A stretch of DNA of 64,000 bases, from contig NZ_JAKKCM010000008.1 of the NCBI RefSeq assembly GCF_021728395.1, forward strand, positions 124,001-188,000, written 5' to 3'. A program made the position numbers and the translations under genes. Under the pieces are notes generated by a model. It saw only the letters and a program-made list of their open reading frames with translations, was not told the origin of the DNA and did not search any database. Of the stretch, positions 28,639-37,164 are shown piece by piece. Origin of the DNA: Vibrio sp. J1-1. Its GTDB lineage: Bacteria; Pseudomonadota; Gammaproteobacteria; Enterobacterales; Vibrionaceae. Position 1 is the stretch's first letter, and the number at the start of each line of letters is the position of its first letter.

Positions 28639-28854
28639 TTCGAGCTATCTGAGTTGGAGGCAGAGCAGTACTCAGCAACCTCATCGTGGTACTTGCGCAG
28701 TAAACCGGGTGCGGTCCCAAGCCCAAAAGATGGGTTTGGGAAGTTGGGCGCATAAGGCATATATTCAATATCGGAAGCACGGCGAGATTGGGTCCAATTA
28801 CAGGGTTTATTGGTTGGTTATTCCTTAGTGTGTAAATATTACAACTTCTCGGTT
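28639..28854. other. Gene-free stretch after druE with GC-rich dyad
   Basis: No supported gene. The only clear structure is the inverted repeat CCCAAGCCC (28716-28724) with GGGTTTGGG (28732-28740), which pairs perfectly if one G-T pair is allowed. No T-run follows, so it is a poor terminator for druE. The stretch is less AT-rich than the surrounding gaps and may be a remnant of another mobile element. Confidence 0.4.
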
Positions 28855-29001
28855 CCGTTATCAGGGCCCGCTGGGCTGGACCTAGGCGTGGAGCTACCAG
28901 AAACCATCGCATTATCGATTCTAACAGAGTGCCAAGCTGCAGTTGCTAGAAAAACTGCACGACCACTAGGTAACATACTAACAGTCGATCCTTGCAATTA
29001 G
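28855..29001 (+). pseudogene. xdhC-like 3' fragment
   Basis: The open frame encodes GPAGLDLGVELPETIALSIL followed by an Ala-rich helix and a stop. This is the conserved C-terminal block of XdhC/CoxI-family proteins, which help to load the molybdenum cofactor into molybdo-enzymes. Everything upstream of this block (about 250 or more residues of a normal XdhC) is missing and replaced by unrelated sequence, so this is a truncated remnant. A fragment of a mocA-like gene follows 27 bp later, reproducing the usual xdhC-mocA gene order. Confidence 0.6.
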
Positions 29002-29028
29002 TTACATCGTAACAAAAAGAAAATCGCG

Positions 29029-29256
29029 GTGATGATCATAGTTGCAGGAGAAGGAGAGTGCAAACGCTTTGGAGGATGCAGGCTACTGAATGAACTTGAT
29101 AGCGACCATAGCTTGTTATCTCATGCTGTTGAGCAAGCGTTGGGAACTAAGAACGTTTCGGTATTCGTTCTTACTGGCCGTTGGCATCGTGAGATTGAAC
29201 AAGCTCAGCAAATATGCATATTAATTTCAATAAATACAGACAGTTATAAATTATAG
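29029..29256 (+). pseudogene. mocA-like nucleotidyltransferase 5' fragment
   Basis: The first ~65 codons (IIVAGEGECKRFGGCRLLNE, then LSHAVEQALG and VLTGRWHREIEQA) match the N-terminus of MocA/MobA-type molybdenum-cofactor nucleotidyltransferases, with the nucleotide-binding xxAGxxxRFGG pattern slightly altered (GEGECK). After about 29220 the similarity stops and the frame soon ends, so roughly two thirds of a normal 190-200-residue protein is gone. With the xdhC fragment just upstream it is the broken remains of one xdhC-mocA operon. The break lies close to the inverted repeat at 29272. Confidence 0.65.
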
Positions 29257-29271
29257 CATTGGGTCATATTA

Positions 29272-29317
29272 GTAATCTCCACTAAATTTAACGATAGTTA
29301 AAATTAGTGGAGATTAC
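29272..29317. repeat. 46-nt near-perfect inverted repeat near the mocA break
   Basis: GTAATCTCCACTAA (29272-29285) and TTAGTGGAGATTAC (29304-29317) are perfect 14-base complements. The inner bases TTTAAC / GTTAAA continue the pairing after one mismatch, leaving a GATA loop. No T-run follows on either strand. It stands between the broken mocA fragment and the recombinase operon, so it may be an element end or recombination site, or a bidirectional terminator. Confidence 0.6.
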
Positions 29318-29588
29318 CTATTTTATGGTAAATAGATTATGTTTAATGGCTATTCCACAGCAGGTTTTAGTGTATTAGTAACGTGCTACGCTAGTCTACA
29401 AACCAGCCGATATTCAATTTACATATTTACGATAAACGCCTTGCAAATGACTCGTTATAAATACTCACAACGCAAAATGATTAGGGTAGGTTAGACATTA
29501 ATTTCAGATAGTTATAGTTCACTGGCTTCAAGTATTCGTCTATTACAGCAGCCACCCATGCAAGTGTGCTTATTAAGGTTAGATAATT
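29318..29588. other. Gene-free AT-rich stretch downstream of the recombinase operon
   Basis: No supported coding region or RNA gene is seen here. It is the 3' flank of the minus-strand operon whose last gene ends at 29589. Confidence 0.4.
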
Positions 29589-30047
29589 TTATAAATCATT
29601 ATCGTGCCCCTCACTTTCGTGAAGTTCCCGAATAAGGTATGGAGACAGACAACGCTCGACATTTCGGACTTTGGTTTGTAAGCGGATGATTTTAACCATA
29701 CTAATAATGGACTTCGTGTTCACCTGGAGCATCTTGCGAGATTCTTCTACTCGCTCAATAAGGCGAGCATTTGCTTTTTCTAGATCTGCTCGTGTCATTG
29801 ATGTGGTTTTTTTCAATGTCTCCCCGAGAGAACCTTTGACCGCATCTTTCTGCTGCATACTAAAAGCGTCAATTAATTCTTTACGACTGGTTAGCGTTGA
29901 CCTTGTATTAATTAACCCCTTACTTTGCAATCGCCTAAATAGATTCGCCTGCGTGATAGGCGCGTTCTCAAATCCTTCATCACACATCAGGATAAGTTCC
30001 TTCTCGATCGCTTTATCTAGTTCTAATCCTTTTAGTTTCTCGCTCAT
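29589..30047 (-). CDS. srap: Small coiled-coil protein, last gene of recombinase operon (Srap-like)
   Basis: A 152-residue, highly charged, probably fully helical protein (KKTTSMTRADLEKANARLIE near residue 90), with a possible helix-turn-helix-like start (ITQANLFRRLQSKGLIN near 30). An AGGAG-type ribosome-binding site lies before the ATG. It follows intB after 97 bp on the same strand. In the strand-biased circularizing integrative elements of Vibrio, the fourth core gene downstream of intA, tfp and intB encodes a small auxiliary recombination protein of this size (Srap). The position and size fit, but the sequence match was not tested. Confidence 0.55.
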   Translation of the reverse strand: MSEKLKGLELDKAIEKELILMCDEGFENAPITQANLFRRLQSKGLINTRSTLTSRKELIDAFSMQQKDAVKGSLGETLKKTTSMTRADLEKANARLIERVEESRKMLQVNTKSIISMVKIIRLQTKVRNVERCLSPYLIRELHESEGHDNDL

Positions 30048-30144
30048 CTTTAACTCCTGAATAGTTTAATGAAACTTCGTATAATCAAAACTACCACTAC
30101 TAATATACTGTTTAGGTTTTGTTGCTATGCGATCTTGGCTTTAT

Positions 30145-32571
30145 CTATATATCACGCTGCTCTAGCGCGAACAGTGAAGACAGCATCTTTGGTTTCTTCA
30201 TGTTATCCAGCTCTAGCAGATTTATTTGAACCTTCTCGCTTTCGAAAATTTGTGACTCGCCTAGATGATATTTGATGTTTTCCATACGAAGGTTTAGGTT
30301 CTCTATGATTTCATCAGCCTCTTCTACCTCCATAAGACCCGTCATTTCCATTTGGTTGATGATCGCAATTTCAGACTCAATACACGCTGCCAATTTCTCA
30401 ATTTTAATTAGCTCGTCGTCGCGACCCGTGAGCGTGAAATATGGGCATGGAGATCCATCCTGACACTTCAAGTTGTAAGGACACTGGAATGTGGTGAGCT
30501 TCCGCTTACAACTACCGATATACATCGCATAAAGTTCAGTGTGACGCATCACCGTTTGTTGCTTATCAGCGTCCTCCATCATGGCAAACAGATCATCAAA
30601 CTCCGAGAATACATTGCTGTCTGAATGGATTACTACATCCACCACGAATGAAGCTTTATCTTGCGTGGTTGTGTGAGTATGCATGGTTTGAGCTAAGGCG
30701 TTGGCGGTGGATAATTTGGGGTTAACGCCCATAATGCCTTGCTTCTTGATGCTTTCAAGAGCTGTATCCTCTTTGAAAAACGATTCCGTGTTACCCACCG
30801 TCACGAGTGCAGATGATACCGCTTTTTCCGCGATGGCTAGGTGCTGATAACTTTCATTTTGAGCGAAGTCTTTACGCCCCATGAACATCGCTTGAAGGTG
30901 CTCGGATACACCTACAATCGCATAGAATGTGTTGATGCCGTGTCTTGGAGTATGACTGTGCATAACAGTAACCTCCCCATTTTCATCGGTCAGGTTGTAT
31001 TTCGCGAAGACGCTGCGTTTACGATTATCAACTGCGCCATAACCAAGAAATGGTATAAGAACGAATTTATCGATCAATTGGGGCACTACCTTCATCACAC
31101 CAGTTCGTTTGGTCGCGGCACTGCCTTCAGGAATAATGAACAGCAACTCCTCATACGGTATCGAACTGACAGATTTGGTTTTTGAGTCTGTTTGGCGATA
31201 AATGAAGTCATTCGATATGCGGGCATCACTATCGATTGTATGTCGGATAAAGCAGTCAATGTCAGACTGCTTATAGAGAATTTCTTTTGCGTTGTTTCGG
31301 CCAAGCTCAACGACGGAGTGTGGCTCGATACAAAGACCGGAGTTAGTAATTTTCTTCTTAGTGAAATCCCTTTTACTCGCACGACCACGATCAGAAGCCG
31401 ATGTTGAGGTTGATTCGTAGACGTCAGCCACAACGTCATCCAGGTTAACAAAAGGCTCACTCAGTTCAACCACGTTCTCATTACGTTGGCGAGTAAGCCA
31501 CGCTTTAGGAAGGTGGGACTTAAAGCTGGTATCACGTACATACTCAATTTGTGAACGCAGATTTTCTGTTAACACTATGGTGTCTACCCAGAGTTCTTCT
31601 ACAATCTGCACGGCCAGGGGTTCTACCCAATGGGTGCGATGACCCGCGCCTTTCTCACCAAGGTATACGATGCCAACATAGAACGTAGGTAGCCCTCGTT
31701 TTTCCATTAGTGCCTTGGTGGCTTTGTCTTCGATTTCTACAACTTTGAAGCAATTGTAGCGGAGGGCTGCAGCTTCCATATGGCGAAATCCAGTGACCAT
31801 GAGTAGAAGCACGAGGTTTAAGACGATCCGCTCACCATCATGTTGCACCATACCACGCAGCGCCACCACGTTTAAGAAGGTTTGGATGGATAGATTTTTC
31901 TCATGCTCGTCCTGATCCAAGTCTTCGGCGTACTTAGCCTTTTTGGCTTTTTTGCCTGCTTTGGTCGTCTTTGTTGCTACACCTCTCTGTTTCTTTTTAA
32001 CTTCAACTTGAGTCAAAGTGAACCCCATATAATTTAGATTATTAGATATAACATTGGCGTCATCGTAGTCTTTTGCGGCATTGGTAATAGCGCTGGGGCC
32101 CGTGCGAGATTGAGCGAGCATATCTGTTGCGTCTTGCAGCAACTCAGAAGTGATGTTCACAGGGTGCGGGTCAATACCCGCCATCACCATGCGAACATAG
32201 GTGCGCTTTAATAACATTTGCTGGGCATACACTGATGCTCCTGATGGATTGCGACCTTTATAGAGAGAAATGCAATAGGCTTTCAGGAACTCAACATAAG
32301 TCTTGCAGATCTTAAGGCATTTGAATTTCTCTTCATCCGATTTAATAAGTCCGTTCAGTCGAAGGGAGTTGATTTCATTAAAGTTGACTGTCGTCAGCGC
32401 TTTTGCCAAGAACCCGTGAGAAGCTGAACTGTATCTCCAAATATTTGTCTCCCACGAATAATGCTCTTTGGGATCATTAATACCAGCATTGACTTCTGGC
32501 AGTAAAGCTTCTTCAAAGAAGGACTTTTGCTCAGCGATGAATTCGTTGAAGTGTTGATAATTGTCTTTCAT
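30145..32571 (-). CDS. intB: Large tyrosine recombinase IntB-like
   Basis: An 808-residue site-specific recombinase, twice the usual integrase length. The catalytic arginine lies in LLMVTGFRHMEAAALRY near residue 263. The HxxR box is HSHTPRHGINTF near 541, and a candidate nucleophile Tyr is in QNESYQHLA near 574, so the catalytic set looks complete. The C-terminal part has a Cys cluster (GSCKRKLTTFQCPYNLKCQD ... CPYF near residues 690-715) that may bind zinc. The start overlaps the tfp stop by 4 bases (ATGA). In SE-type elements IntB works with IntA to cut and join the element ends. The role here is inferred from operon order and domain content. Confidence 0.75.
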   Translation of the reverse strand: MKDNYQHFNEFIAEQKSFFEEALLPEVNAGINDPKEHYSWETNIWRYSSASHGFLAKALTTVNFNEINSLRLNGLIKSDEEKFKCLKICKTYVEFLKAYCISLYKGRNPSGASVYAQQMLLKRTYVRMVMAGIDPHPVNITSELLQDATDMLAQSRTGPSAITNAAKDYDDANVISNNLNYMGFTLTQVEVKKKQRGVATKTTKAGKKAKKAKYAEDLDQDEHEKNLSIQTFLNVVALRGMVQHDGERIVLNLVLLLMVTGFRHMEAAALRYNCFKVVEIEDKATKALMEKRGLPTFYVGIVYLGEKGAGHRTHWVEPLAVQIVEELWVDTIVLTENLRSQIEYVRDTSFKSHLPKAWLTRQRNENVVELSEPFVNLDDVVADVYESTSTSASDRGRASKRDFTKKKITNSGLCIEPHSVVELGRNNAKEILYKQSDIDCFIRHTIDSDARISNDFIYRQTDSKTKSVSSIPYEELLFIIPEGSAATKRTGVMKVVPQLIDKFVLIPFLGYGAVDNRKRSVFAKYNLTDENGEVTVMHSHTPRHGINTFYAIVGVSEHLQAMFMGRKDFAQNESYQHLAIAEKAVSSALVTVGNTESFFKEDTALESIKKQGIMGVNPKLSTANALAQTMHTHTTTQDKASFVVDVVIHSDSNVFSEFDDLFAMMEDADKQQTVMRHTELYAMYIGSCKRKLTTFQCPYNLKCQDGSPCPYFTLTGRDDELIKIEKLAACIESEIAIINQMEMTGLMEVEEADEIIENLNLRMENIKYHLGESQIFESEKVQINLLELDNMKKPKMLSSLFALEQRDI

Positions 32572-34112
32572 CGTAAACCTCCCTTGAGGCGATTAATGAC
32601 CATTTCAATTTCATTTTTGGTCTGGGTTGCACTGTCTACCAGTGGGTTATTTCTGTTGCCTGCGTCATGGGATGTTTTGACTAGTTCCAATAACTCGTTA
32701 GTGATGACTTCAAGAACGGTCTGATGTTTACTAAGGCAGTTGAATGGACGGAAGTAGAAGCAACCATAGCAAGAGCGCACCTTAGCGAGATGGCATTTAT
32801 CCTGTTTGCGGCTGCAGCCGCCGATGCGAAGGATCAGTTTGCCCTTGAGCATCCCAGAGACCGTTTTCCCACTCCATTCAGACTCACCAATGAGGTAGCC
32901 CGTGAGCAGTAATCCCATCATGTCCTTCCAGACAGGATTTTGACCAAGCGACTTGTGTTTCAACAACGCCAACTCAGGCGTAGACATGATGTAGTACTGG
33001 GCAGCTACCGTCGTGGTTTGACCAAGAACCATTGAAATTTCTTCGGCGCTTGCACCTAGCATCGCCATGGAGTGACCAATGTTGTGTCTAAAGTCATAAG
33101 CGGTATAGATGGGACGATTCGCTTTGTTGAGTCTGATTTTTTCCTTAGTCTCATCCGTTTGAATGAACAGTAATGCATCATTTAACGCCCAATGAATTTC
33201 ACGCGATGATGGAGTCTCCACCTCATTGTTATACGGGAACAGAGCATCGTCGTCACCAATACCAAAACGTTTTTTGTATTCATCAATCATAACGCCAATT
33301 TCTTGACTCAAAGAGACTTTAGGTTCATCCACAGGTACCTCTTGCTGCTTAGCTAAGGGCACTGACACTTCATATAGCTTCAAGGAGGTGTTGTGATTGG
33401 CTGCTATGAGCTTGACGGAACTTCCTTTCATCATGGCAAATTGCTGTGGACGGGGACCAATGGCAAACGCCAGCCCCAACGCAGCGAGATTTTTTAATTC
33501 CTTATCCGATAACGACTGAAGACCTTCATCAGTGCTAAACTCAACCAAGCGATTCGCAATGAGGTTTTTTAAGTGAGTTGGCATTGTGTCTTCTACTTCT
33601 TTATATCGAAGGAATGGGTCATTGACACGCGGGACTGCTAGTCGACTCAATACTTCTTCGTCATCAATATCGAAATTAGGGAAACCCATACGAATAAGGT
33701 ACTTAGTGATCGCTTTAACTTCAAAGTACCCCTTCGCTTTACCAGATTTCGCCTTGCGTTCAAGGTACTTGCGGAAATAATCAAATGACATTTGTTCAGC
33801 TCCCTTGAGGAACTTCTTTACAACAAAAAAGCTGTCCAATAAGGGGGCCATATGACTTTCAGCATACATAACGGATAAAATCTTGAGTAGTTTGTTGCCG
33901 TGCTCATCTAAGTCAAAGATATTCGTGTAGGGTCGACCTAAACGGACATATTCCCAACGATCACTTTTCGTTTGAACAAAAGGGGTATCAAACTCAGAGG
34001 CTTGCGTTATTTCCAATACGCTTGGTAGTGTCTGGTTTTTGATGAACTTAACCTGCTCCTGGGTGAGGTTAGCTCTATGCTTTTCATAAGTTTTCTTAAC
34101 TGAATGCGGCAT
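32568..34112 (-). CDS. tfp: Tyrosine-recombinase-fold protein (Tfp-like)
   Basis: About 514 residues. I chose the ATG at 34112 because AAGG lies 9 bases upstream; an ATG at 34121 abuts that site directly. The C-terminal half has the recombinase fold: an Arg in LAFAIGPRPQQFAMM near residue 220, a changed box YTAYDFRHNIG near 340 where the first catalytic His is Tyr, and AAQYYIMS near 374. A Cys cluster (GGCSRKQDKCHLAKVRSCYG) lies near residue 430. The altered catalytic box suggests weak or no strand-cleaving activity, in line with the name tyrosine recombinase fold protein used for the second SE core gene. It overlaps intA by 17 bases and intB by 4. Confidence 0.7.
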   Translation of the reverse strand: MPHSVKKTYEKHRANLTQEQVKFIKNQTLPSVLEITQASEFDTPFVQTKSDRWEYVRLGRPYTNIFDLDEHGNKLLKILSVMYAESHMAPLLDSFFVVKKFLKGAEQMSFDYFRKYLERKAKSGKAKGYFEVKAITKYLIRMGFPNFDIDDEEVLSRLAVPRVNDPFLRYKEVEDTMPTHLKNLIANRLVEFSTDEGLQSLSDKELKNLAALGLAFAIGPRPQQFAMMKGSSVKLIAANHNTSLKLYEVSVPLAKQQEVPVDEPKVSLSQEIGVMIDEYKKRFGIGDDDALFPYNNEVETPSSREIHWALNDALLFIQTDETKEKIRLNKANRPIYTAYDFRHNIGHSMAMLGASAEEISMVLGQTTTVAAQYYIMSTPELALLKHKSLGQNPVWKDMMGLLLTGYLIGESEWSGKTVSGMLKGKLILRIGGCSRKQDKCHLAKVRSCYGCFYFRPFNCLSKHQTVLEVITNELLELVKTSHDAGNRNNPLVDSATQTKNEIEMVINRLKGGLR

Positions 34113-35589
34113 CCCACACATCCTTATCTAAATCAGTTTCTATCTCTGACCAGCAGTTATTTCGATACACTTCCATGACCGTTTTACTTGCTTGTTCTTG
34201 AACAAATCGCTTCGCATACTTAGCAGGCATAACTGATTTTTTAGACCAACCACCAATCGCCCTCAATTCATTCTTTGCGTCTTCCATCAAGCCCGTCACA
34301 TTCACCACGCCTGATTCGATGTACTGACTCTTTTTCCTTTCATAAACGGCAGCTAATGTCGCGTATGCCCATGTGTGGCGGAGCCAGTGGGGGGTGATAG
34401 CTTCCGTGATAGCCTCTGAATACTGCGGGTCGAAATGGTCTGGAAACTGTTTTTCAAACGCTTTCACGACCTTCGAGAATTGAGATTGAAAAGTCGAGTA
34501 GGACACGGGCTTGTAAGGCTTCATCGAAGCGGTGAAGATGAAGTCGTGGTCACTGGTGCATGGGCGTATAAACTTGTAATAGATTTCAATCTTCTTGTAA
34601 TCCTCAGCGGCTATTTCAACATCCCGAATACTGTCTGCGGTCTTGATTTGCGGCTTATAGTGACGAGCATCTTCCATTTTTGAATCGTTAAAGTCATCAT
34701 CCTCTAAGTTACGAACGCGCATAATCACCTTGCTTGGGTCAACCCTTGATGGCAAGAAGGACTGTTTACGCAGCAGTAATGACTCTCCAATGCGAAGGCC
34801 GTATCGGACTAGGAGTGTGATCAGCAGGTAATTACGCATTTGCACTTCGTAACTTATGATTGGATTAAGAGGGTTTTCCTTAATCAATTTAAAGCTTGCT
34901 TGTACACTACCATCTCGAAGTTTGACTGGGATGGCTTTCTTAATATCTGGTGTGAGAACACGGATAAAGTCCCGATATTGCTCCGATGTTAAACTTCGGA
35001 GCGTACTGTAGGCGGCAATTTTTTTATTAGATTTCTGCCACTTAGAGAACTTACTTTTTACCTGTTTGAGTCGTAATTTCACTTCGGTTCGGTATCGACT
35101 TAGTACATACGGGTCTTCATCACGATAGGCTGTATTCAGATAAGTAACAGACAGAAATTCAATGAAGTTACAAACAACCTGACAGTGCTTAGCGGCAGTG
35201 CGCTTCTTTTTGGTCAGGTTTTTCTGTCTTGCGCTAGGCGACGGTAGCATGACCACATTGGTAATTTGCTTACCCGCTAGAAGATAGTCCCAAAAAGGAA
35301 GCAGCTCGTGCGTAAGCATTTCAACGTCATGATAATCACTGCGATGAAATGAGAAGTCGAGAGAGACACCATGCTTTGCTATCCAGAAATCATAAAACAA
35401 CTTAAGTGAGTCGAGATAGCTCTTTTGTGTTCCGAGTGATTTCTCCAATAATTCTTGTTCTGTCCACCTCAACGCCAAAAGTGGGGGCATAGTGGTGACG
35501 ACATCAAGTAAGCAATAAAACTCGCCACCACAATTTTCGACCTTATACATGCACAGATTACCCATCATAGATTTCACTGATATGTACAA
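34096..35589 (-). CDS. intA: Tyrosine recombinase IntA-like
   Basis: A 497-residue integrase, first gene of the operon. An N-terminal SAM-like DNA-binding region (about 40-120) is followed by the catalytic domain: Arg in LLVRYGLRIGESLLLRK near residue 265, the full HxxR box ITPHWLRHTWAYA near 400, and the nucleophile Tyr probably in VMPAKYAKRF near 460, with the preceding AIGGWS motif. All catalytic residues seem present. An internal ATG at 35550 is another possible start. The gene reads away from the probable element end at 35.6-35.9 kb. It is distinct from the other two recombinases in size and sequence, so the three are not recent duplicates. Confidence 0.8.
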   Translation of the reverse strand: MYISVKSMMGNLCMYKVENCGGEFYCLLDVVTTMPPLLALRWTEQELLEKSLGTQKSYLDSLKLFYDFWIAKHGVSLDFSFHRSDYHDVEMLTHELLPFWDYLLAGKQITNVVMLPSPSARQKNLTKKKRTAAKHCQVVCNFIEFLSVTYLNTAYRDEDPYVLSRYRTEVKLRLKQVKSKFSKWQKSNKKIAAYSTLRSLTSEQYRDFIRVLTPDIKKAIPVKLRDGSVQASFKLIKENPLNPIISYEVQMRNYLLITLLVRYGLRIGESLLLRKQSFLPSRVDPSKVIMRVRNLEDDDFNDSKMEDARHYKPQIKTADSIRDVEIAAEDYKKIEIYYKFIRPCTSDHDFIFTASMKPYKPVSYSTFQSQFSKVVKAFEKQFPDHFDPQYSEAITEAITPHWLRHTWAYATLAAVYERKKSQYIESGVVNVTGLMEDAKNELRAIGGWSKKSVMPAKYAKRFVQEQASKTVMEVYRNNCWSEIETDLDKDVWDAAFS

Positions 35590-35907
35590 GATTAGTTATA
35601 GAGATTTCGCTTTGTCAAGAAAAGTGGATTTTTACGAACTCGTTGATATTTAGTAGGTGGATATTAAGGCATGTACTAAACCCTAATCAAATCAAATTTA
35701 ACATAATATACATAATGCGCACTAAAGGAATAATTCGAGCTAGGATTTAACAATTGGTACTGTCCGACGATTTGTTTCATAAGTCTCTGATAACCAAGCT
35801 GTAATTTTTTATTCTGTCAGTTTTCATACTTCAAGTTACTTGTACTATTCGTAATGCTTGTTTTGCACAATCTACGAAAAACGCCGAAAACCATCACCGC
35901 CACATAA
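35590..35907. other. AT-rich stretch holding the intA promoter and probable element end
   Basis: No gene is supported here. The stretch is strongly AT-rich and should contain the intA promoter and the right terminus of the integrative element. No perfect direct or inverted repeat that would fix the terminus was found by eye. A coding remnant without a 5' end begins at 35908. Confidence 0.45.
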
Positions 35908-36207
35908 TGTTGCGGTCTGTATCGGCAAAACAAATCACTTGGCTATTTACCTAATGACCTTCGTTGGGCTGGATTTAAAATCTGTGAGAAACGCGCCATC
36001 CTCATCACACCGTCCGGTCGTGAGTTCAGTCCTAAGGAATTGGAAAGCTTTGTGTATTGGCGTGACGAAAATCGTCAGTACGTGGAAATGTACGGACACA
36101 TAGGACAACCTAAGGTCTATCCCGCAAAAGAAAGCGTCTTACCGTTTCGTGGCGGCCATCGAATGAAAGCCGCCAAATGGATACCTTCGAAAAACAAAAT
36201 CAGATAA
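35908..36207 (+). pseudogene. Remnant of unknown gene, 5' end missing, beside the element end
   Basis: A 99-codon open frame runs from a stop at 35905 to TAA at 36205 without a usable start. It encodes LGYLPNDLRWAGFKICEKRA followed by ILITPSGREFSPKELESFVY and a basic C-terminus. A diverged copy of its first part, with start codon and ribosome-binding site, lies at 37997. The family is not recognised. The coding-like character and the missing N-terminus suggest the gene was cut when the neighbouring element inserted. Confidence 0.55.
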
Positions 36208-36213
36208 CAACCG

Positions 36214-36768
36214 TCACTTTCTATCTGAGGTGGAAATGCCTTTAAGGAAATCAATGCAACTCTTAACAATGTCTTCAATAAACTTATCTCTAGGGTTTGA
36301 CACAACATCAAACCCATGACGATGTACATTGATTTTATCGCCATATAACGACTCAGCTTCAATAGTTAAATAACAGTCTTCTAGCTGGTCTTTCTCATCG
36401 GCGCGTATTGTATATTTATACAGCAACTCTTCAGAGTTCGCGCCGATTGCAAATGGTAAAAATGTATTTCTTTTTGTGCTACTTGGGCTTTTTTCTCCTA
36501 GTACCTTTTCAAAACTATGGTTTTTTGATATTTCAATTTTGTTTCCATTTTTCAAATGCAGCTCAATTTTGTTTATTATAGCTGCCCCATTTCCGTTATT
36601 AGTTAGTATGAGCTCCTGCTTTACGTGATCATGCTCACTTGCACTTGACGTAAAAACCGTATTAAGAACAGGTTGCAACGCTTTTCGATTGTGTTGTCTT
36701 TGAATGACCAAAGTAGATAACGCAACCAAAAATGCTAAAAATATGATGATAGTTTCCATTATTTCCAT
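36214..36768 (-). CDS. Hypothetical membrane-anchored protein
   Basis: A 184-residue protein with one N-terminal membrane helix (METIIIFLAFLVALSTLVI, residues 4-22) and a soluble domain with beta-rich character (VKQELILTNNGNGAAIINKI near 50). The latter resembles the generic bacterial pattern of a single-pass protein with an immunoglobulin-like fold. I do not recognise a family. It ends 7 bases from the stop of the convergent gene remnant. A second possible start lies three codons inside. Confidence 0.6.
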   Translation of the reverse strand: MEIMETIIIFLAFLVALSTLVIQRQHNRKALQPVLNTVFTSSASEHDHVKQELILTNNGNGAAIINKIELHLKNGNKIEISKNHSFEKVLGEKSPSSTKRNTFLPFAIGANSEELLYKYTIRADEKDQLEDCYLTIEAESLYGDKINVHRHGFDVVSNPRDKFIEDIVKSCIDFLKGISTSDRK

Positions 36769-36804
36769 AGATGGTTCTTCCTTCGACCGTTTAAATTGGG
36801 ATAT

Positions 36805-37164
36805 TTACATGGACATCCAAGTTCCAGCCCCTTTGGCATACAGCTTTAAACTGTCATTCTCGCACCTGAACTGATGTACTAGGTCTGAGTCAACGTAATA
36901 AGTAATGACAGGGTTACCTTTATCACTACCGATATAGCTGAGCCTATCGATATCGTACATTGTCTTTCTATTAATCAATGATTTACATGCCGCAATACTG
37001 GTTGAAGTAGGCTCTTCATAATTAGATTCTGAACTGCTTGGTTTAGTGCTTTTGTTTGATGCACTCGCTACTATTAAAAGGAGGATAACAAAAGCAATAA
37101 TGCCAAATAGCCTTTTGTTTTTGCTTGAGGAATTAGTATTTTCCCACGGATTTTCTTTACTCAT
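36805..37164 (-). CDS. Hypothetical single-pass membrane protein
   Basis: A 119-residue protein from the ATG at 37164, preceded by AGGG; an in-frame GTG at 37170 adds two residues. A polar N-terminus (SKENPWENTNSSSKNKR) precedes one membrane helix (LFGIIAFVILLLIVASAS, about 20-37). A Ser-rich linker and a small C-terminal domain with two Cys (AACKSLIN, HQFRCEND) follow. The family is not recognised. It lies 36 bp upstream of the previous gene on the same strand and may be co-transcribed with it. Confidence 0.6.
   Translation of the reverse strand: MSKENPWENTNSSSKNKRLFGIIAFVILLLIVASASNKSTKPSSSESNYEEPTSTSIAACKSLINRKTMYDIDRLSYIGSDKGNPVITYYVDSDLVHQFRCENDSLKLYAKGAGTWMSM

Larger units (their letters stand above)
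29589..35905 (-). mobile_element. Recombination module of an integrative element (SE-like: intA-tfp-intB-srap), right end portion
   Basis: Four minus-strand genes encode three different tyrosine-recombinase-fold proteins of 497, ~514 and 808 residues and a small helical protein, all tightly packed. This four-gene order matches the core of strand-biased circularizing integrative elements (the Tn6283/SE family) known from Vibrio. The operon begins near one element end and reads inward, so the right end should lie between 35590 and 35905. The other end may be beyond the left edge of the window, making the defence genes cargo, or near the inverted repeat at 29272. The exact termini could not be defined. 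Confidence 0.6.

Noticed and set aside
28716-28740. Terminator for druE
   Set aside because: The stem is good but no T-run follows on the plus strand, so it was described only as a dyad.
28622-28912. 96-codon minus-strand open frame after druE
   Set aside because: It overlaps the druE end and the xdhC fragment, has odd composition and no ribosome-binding site.
29671-30060. 129-codon plus-strand open frame opposite the srap-like gene
   Set aside because: It is the shadow of the minus-strand gene, which has the proper operon position and ribosome-binding site.
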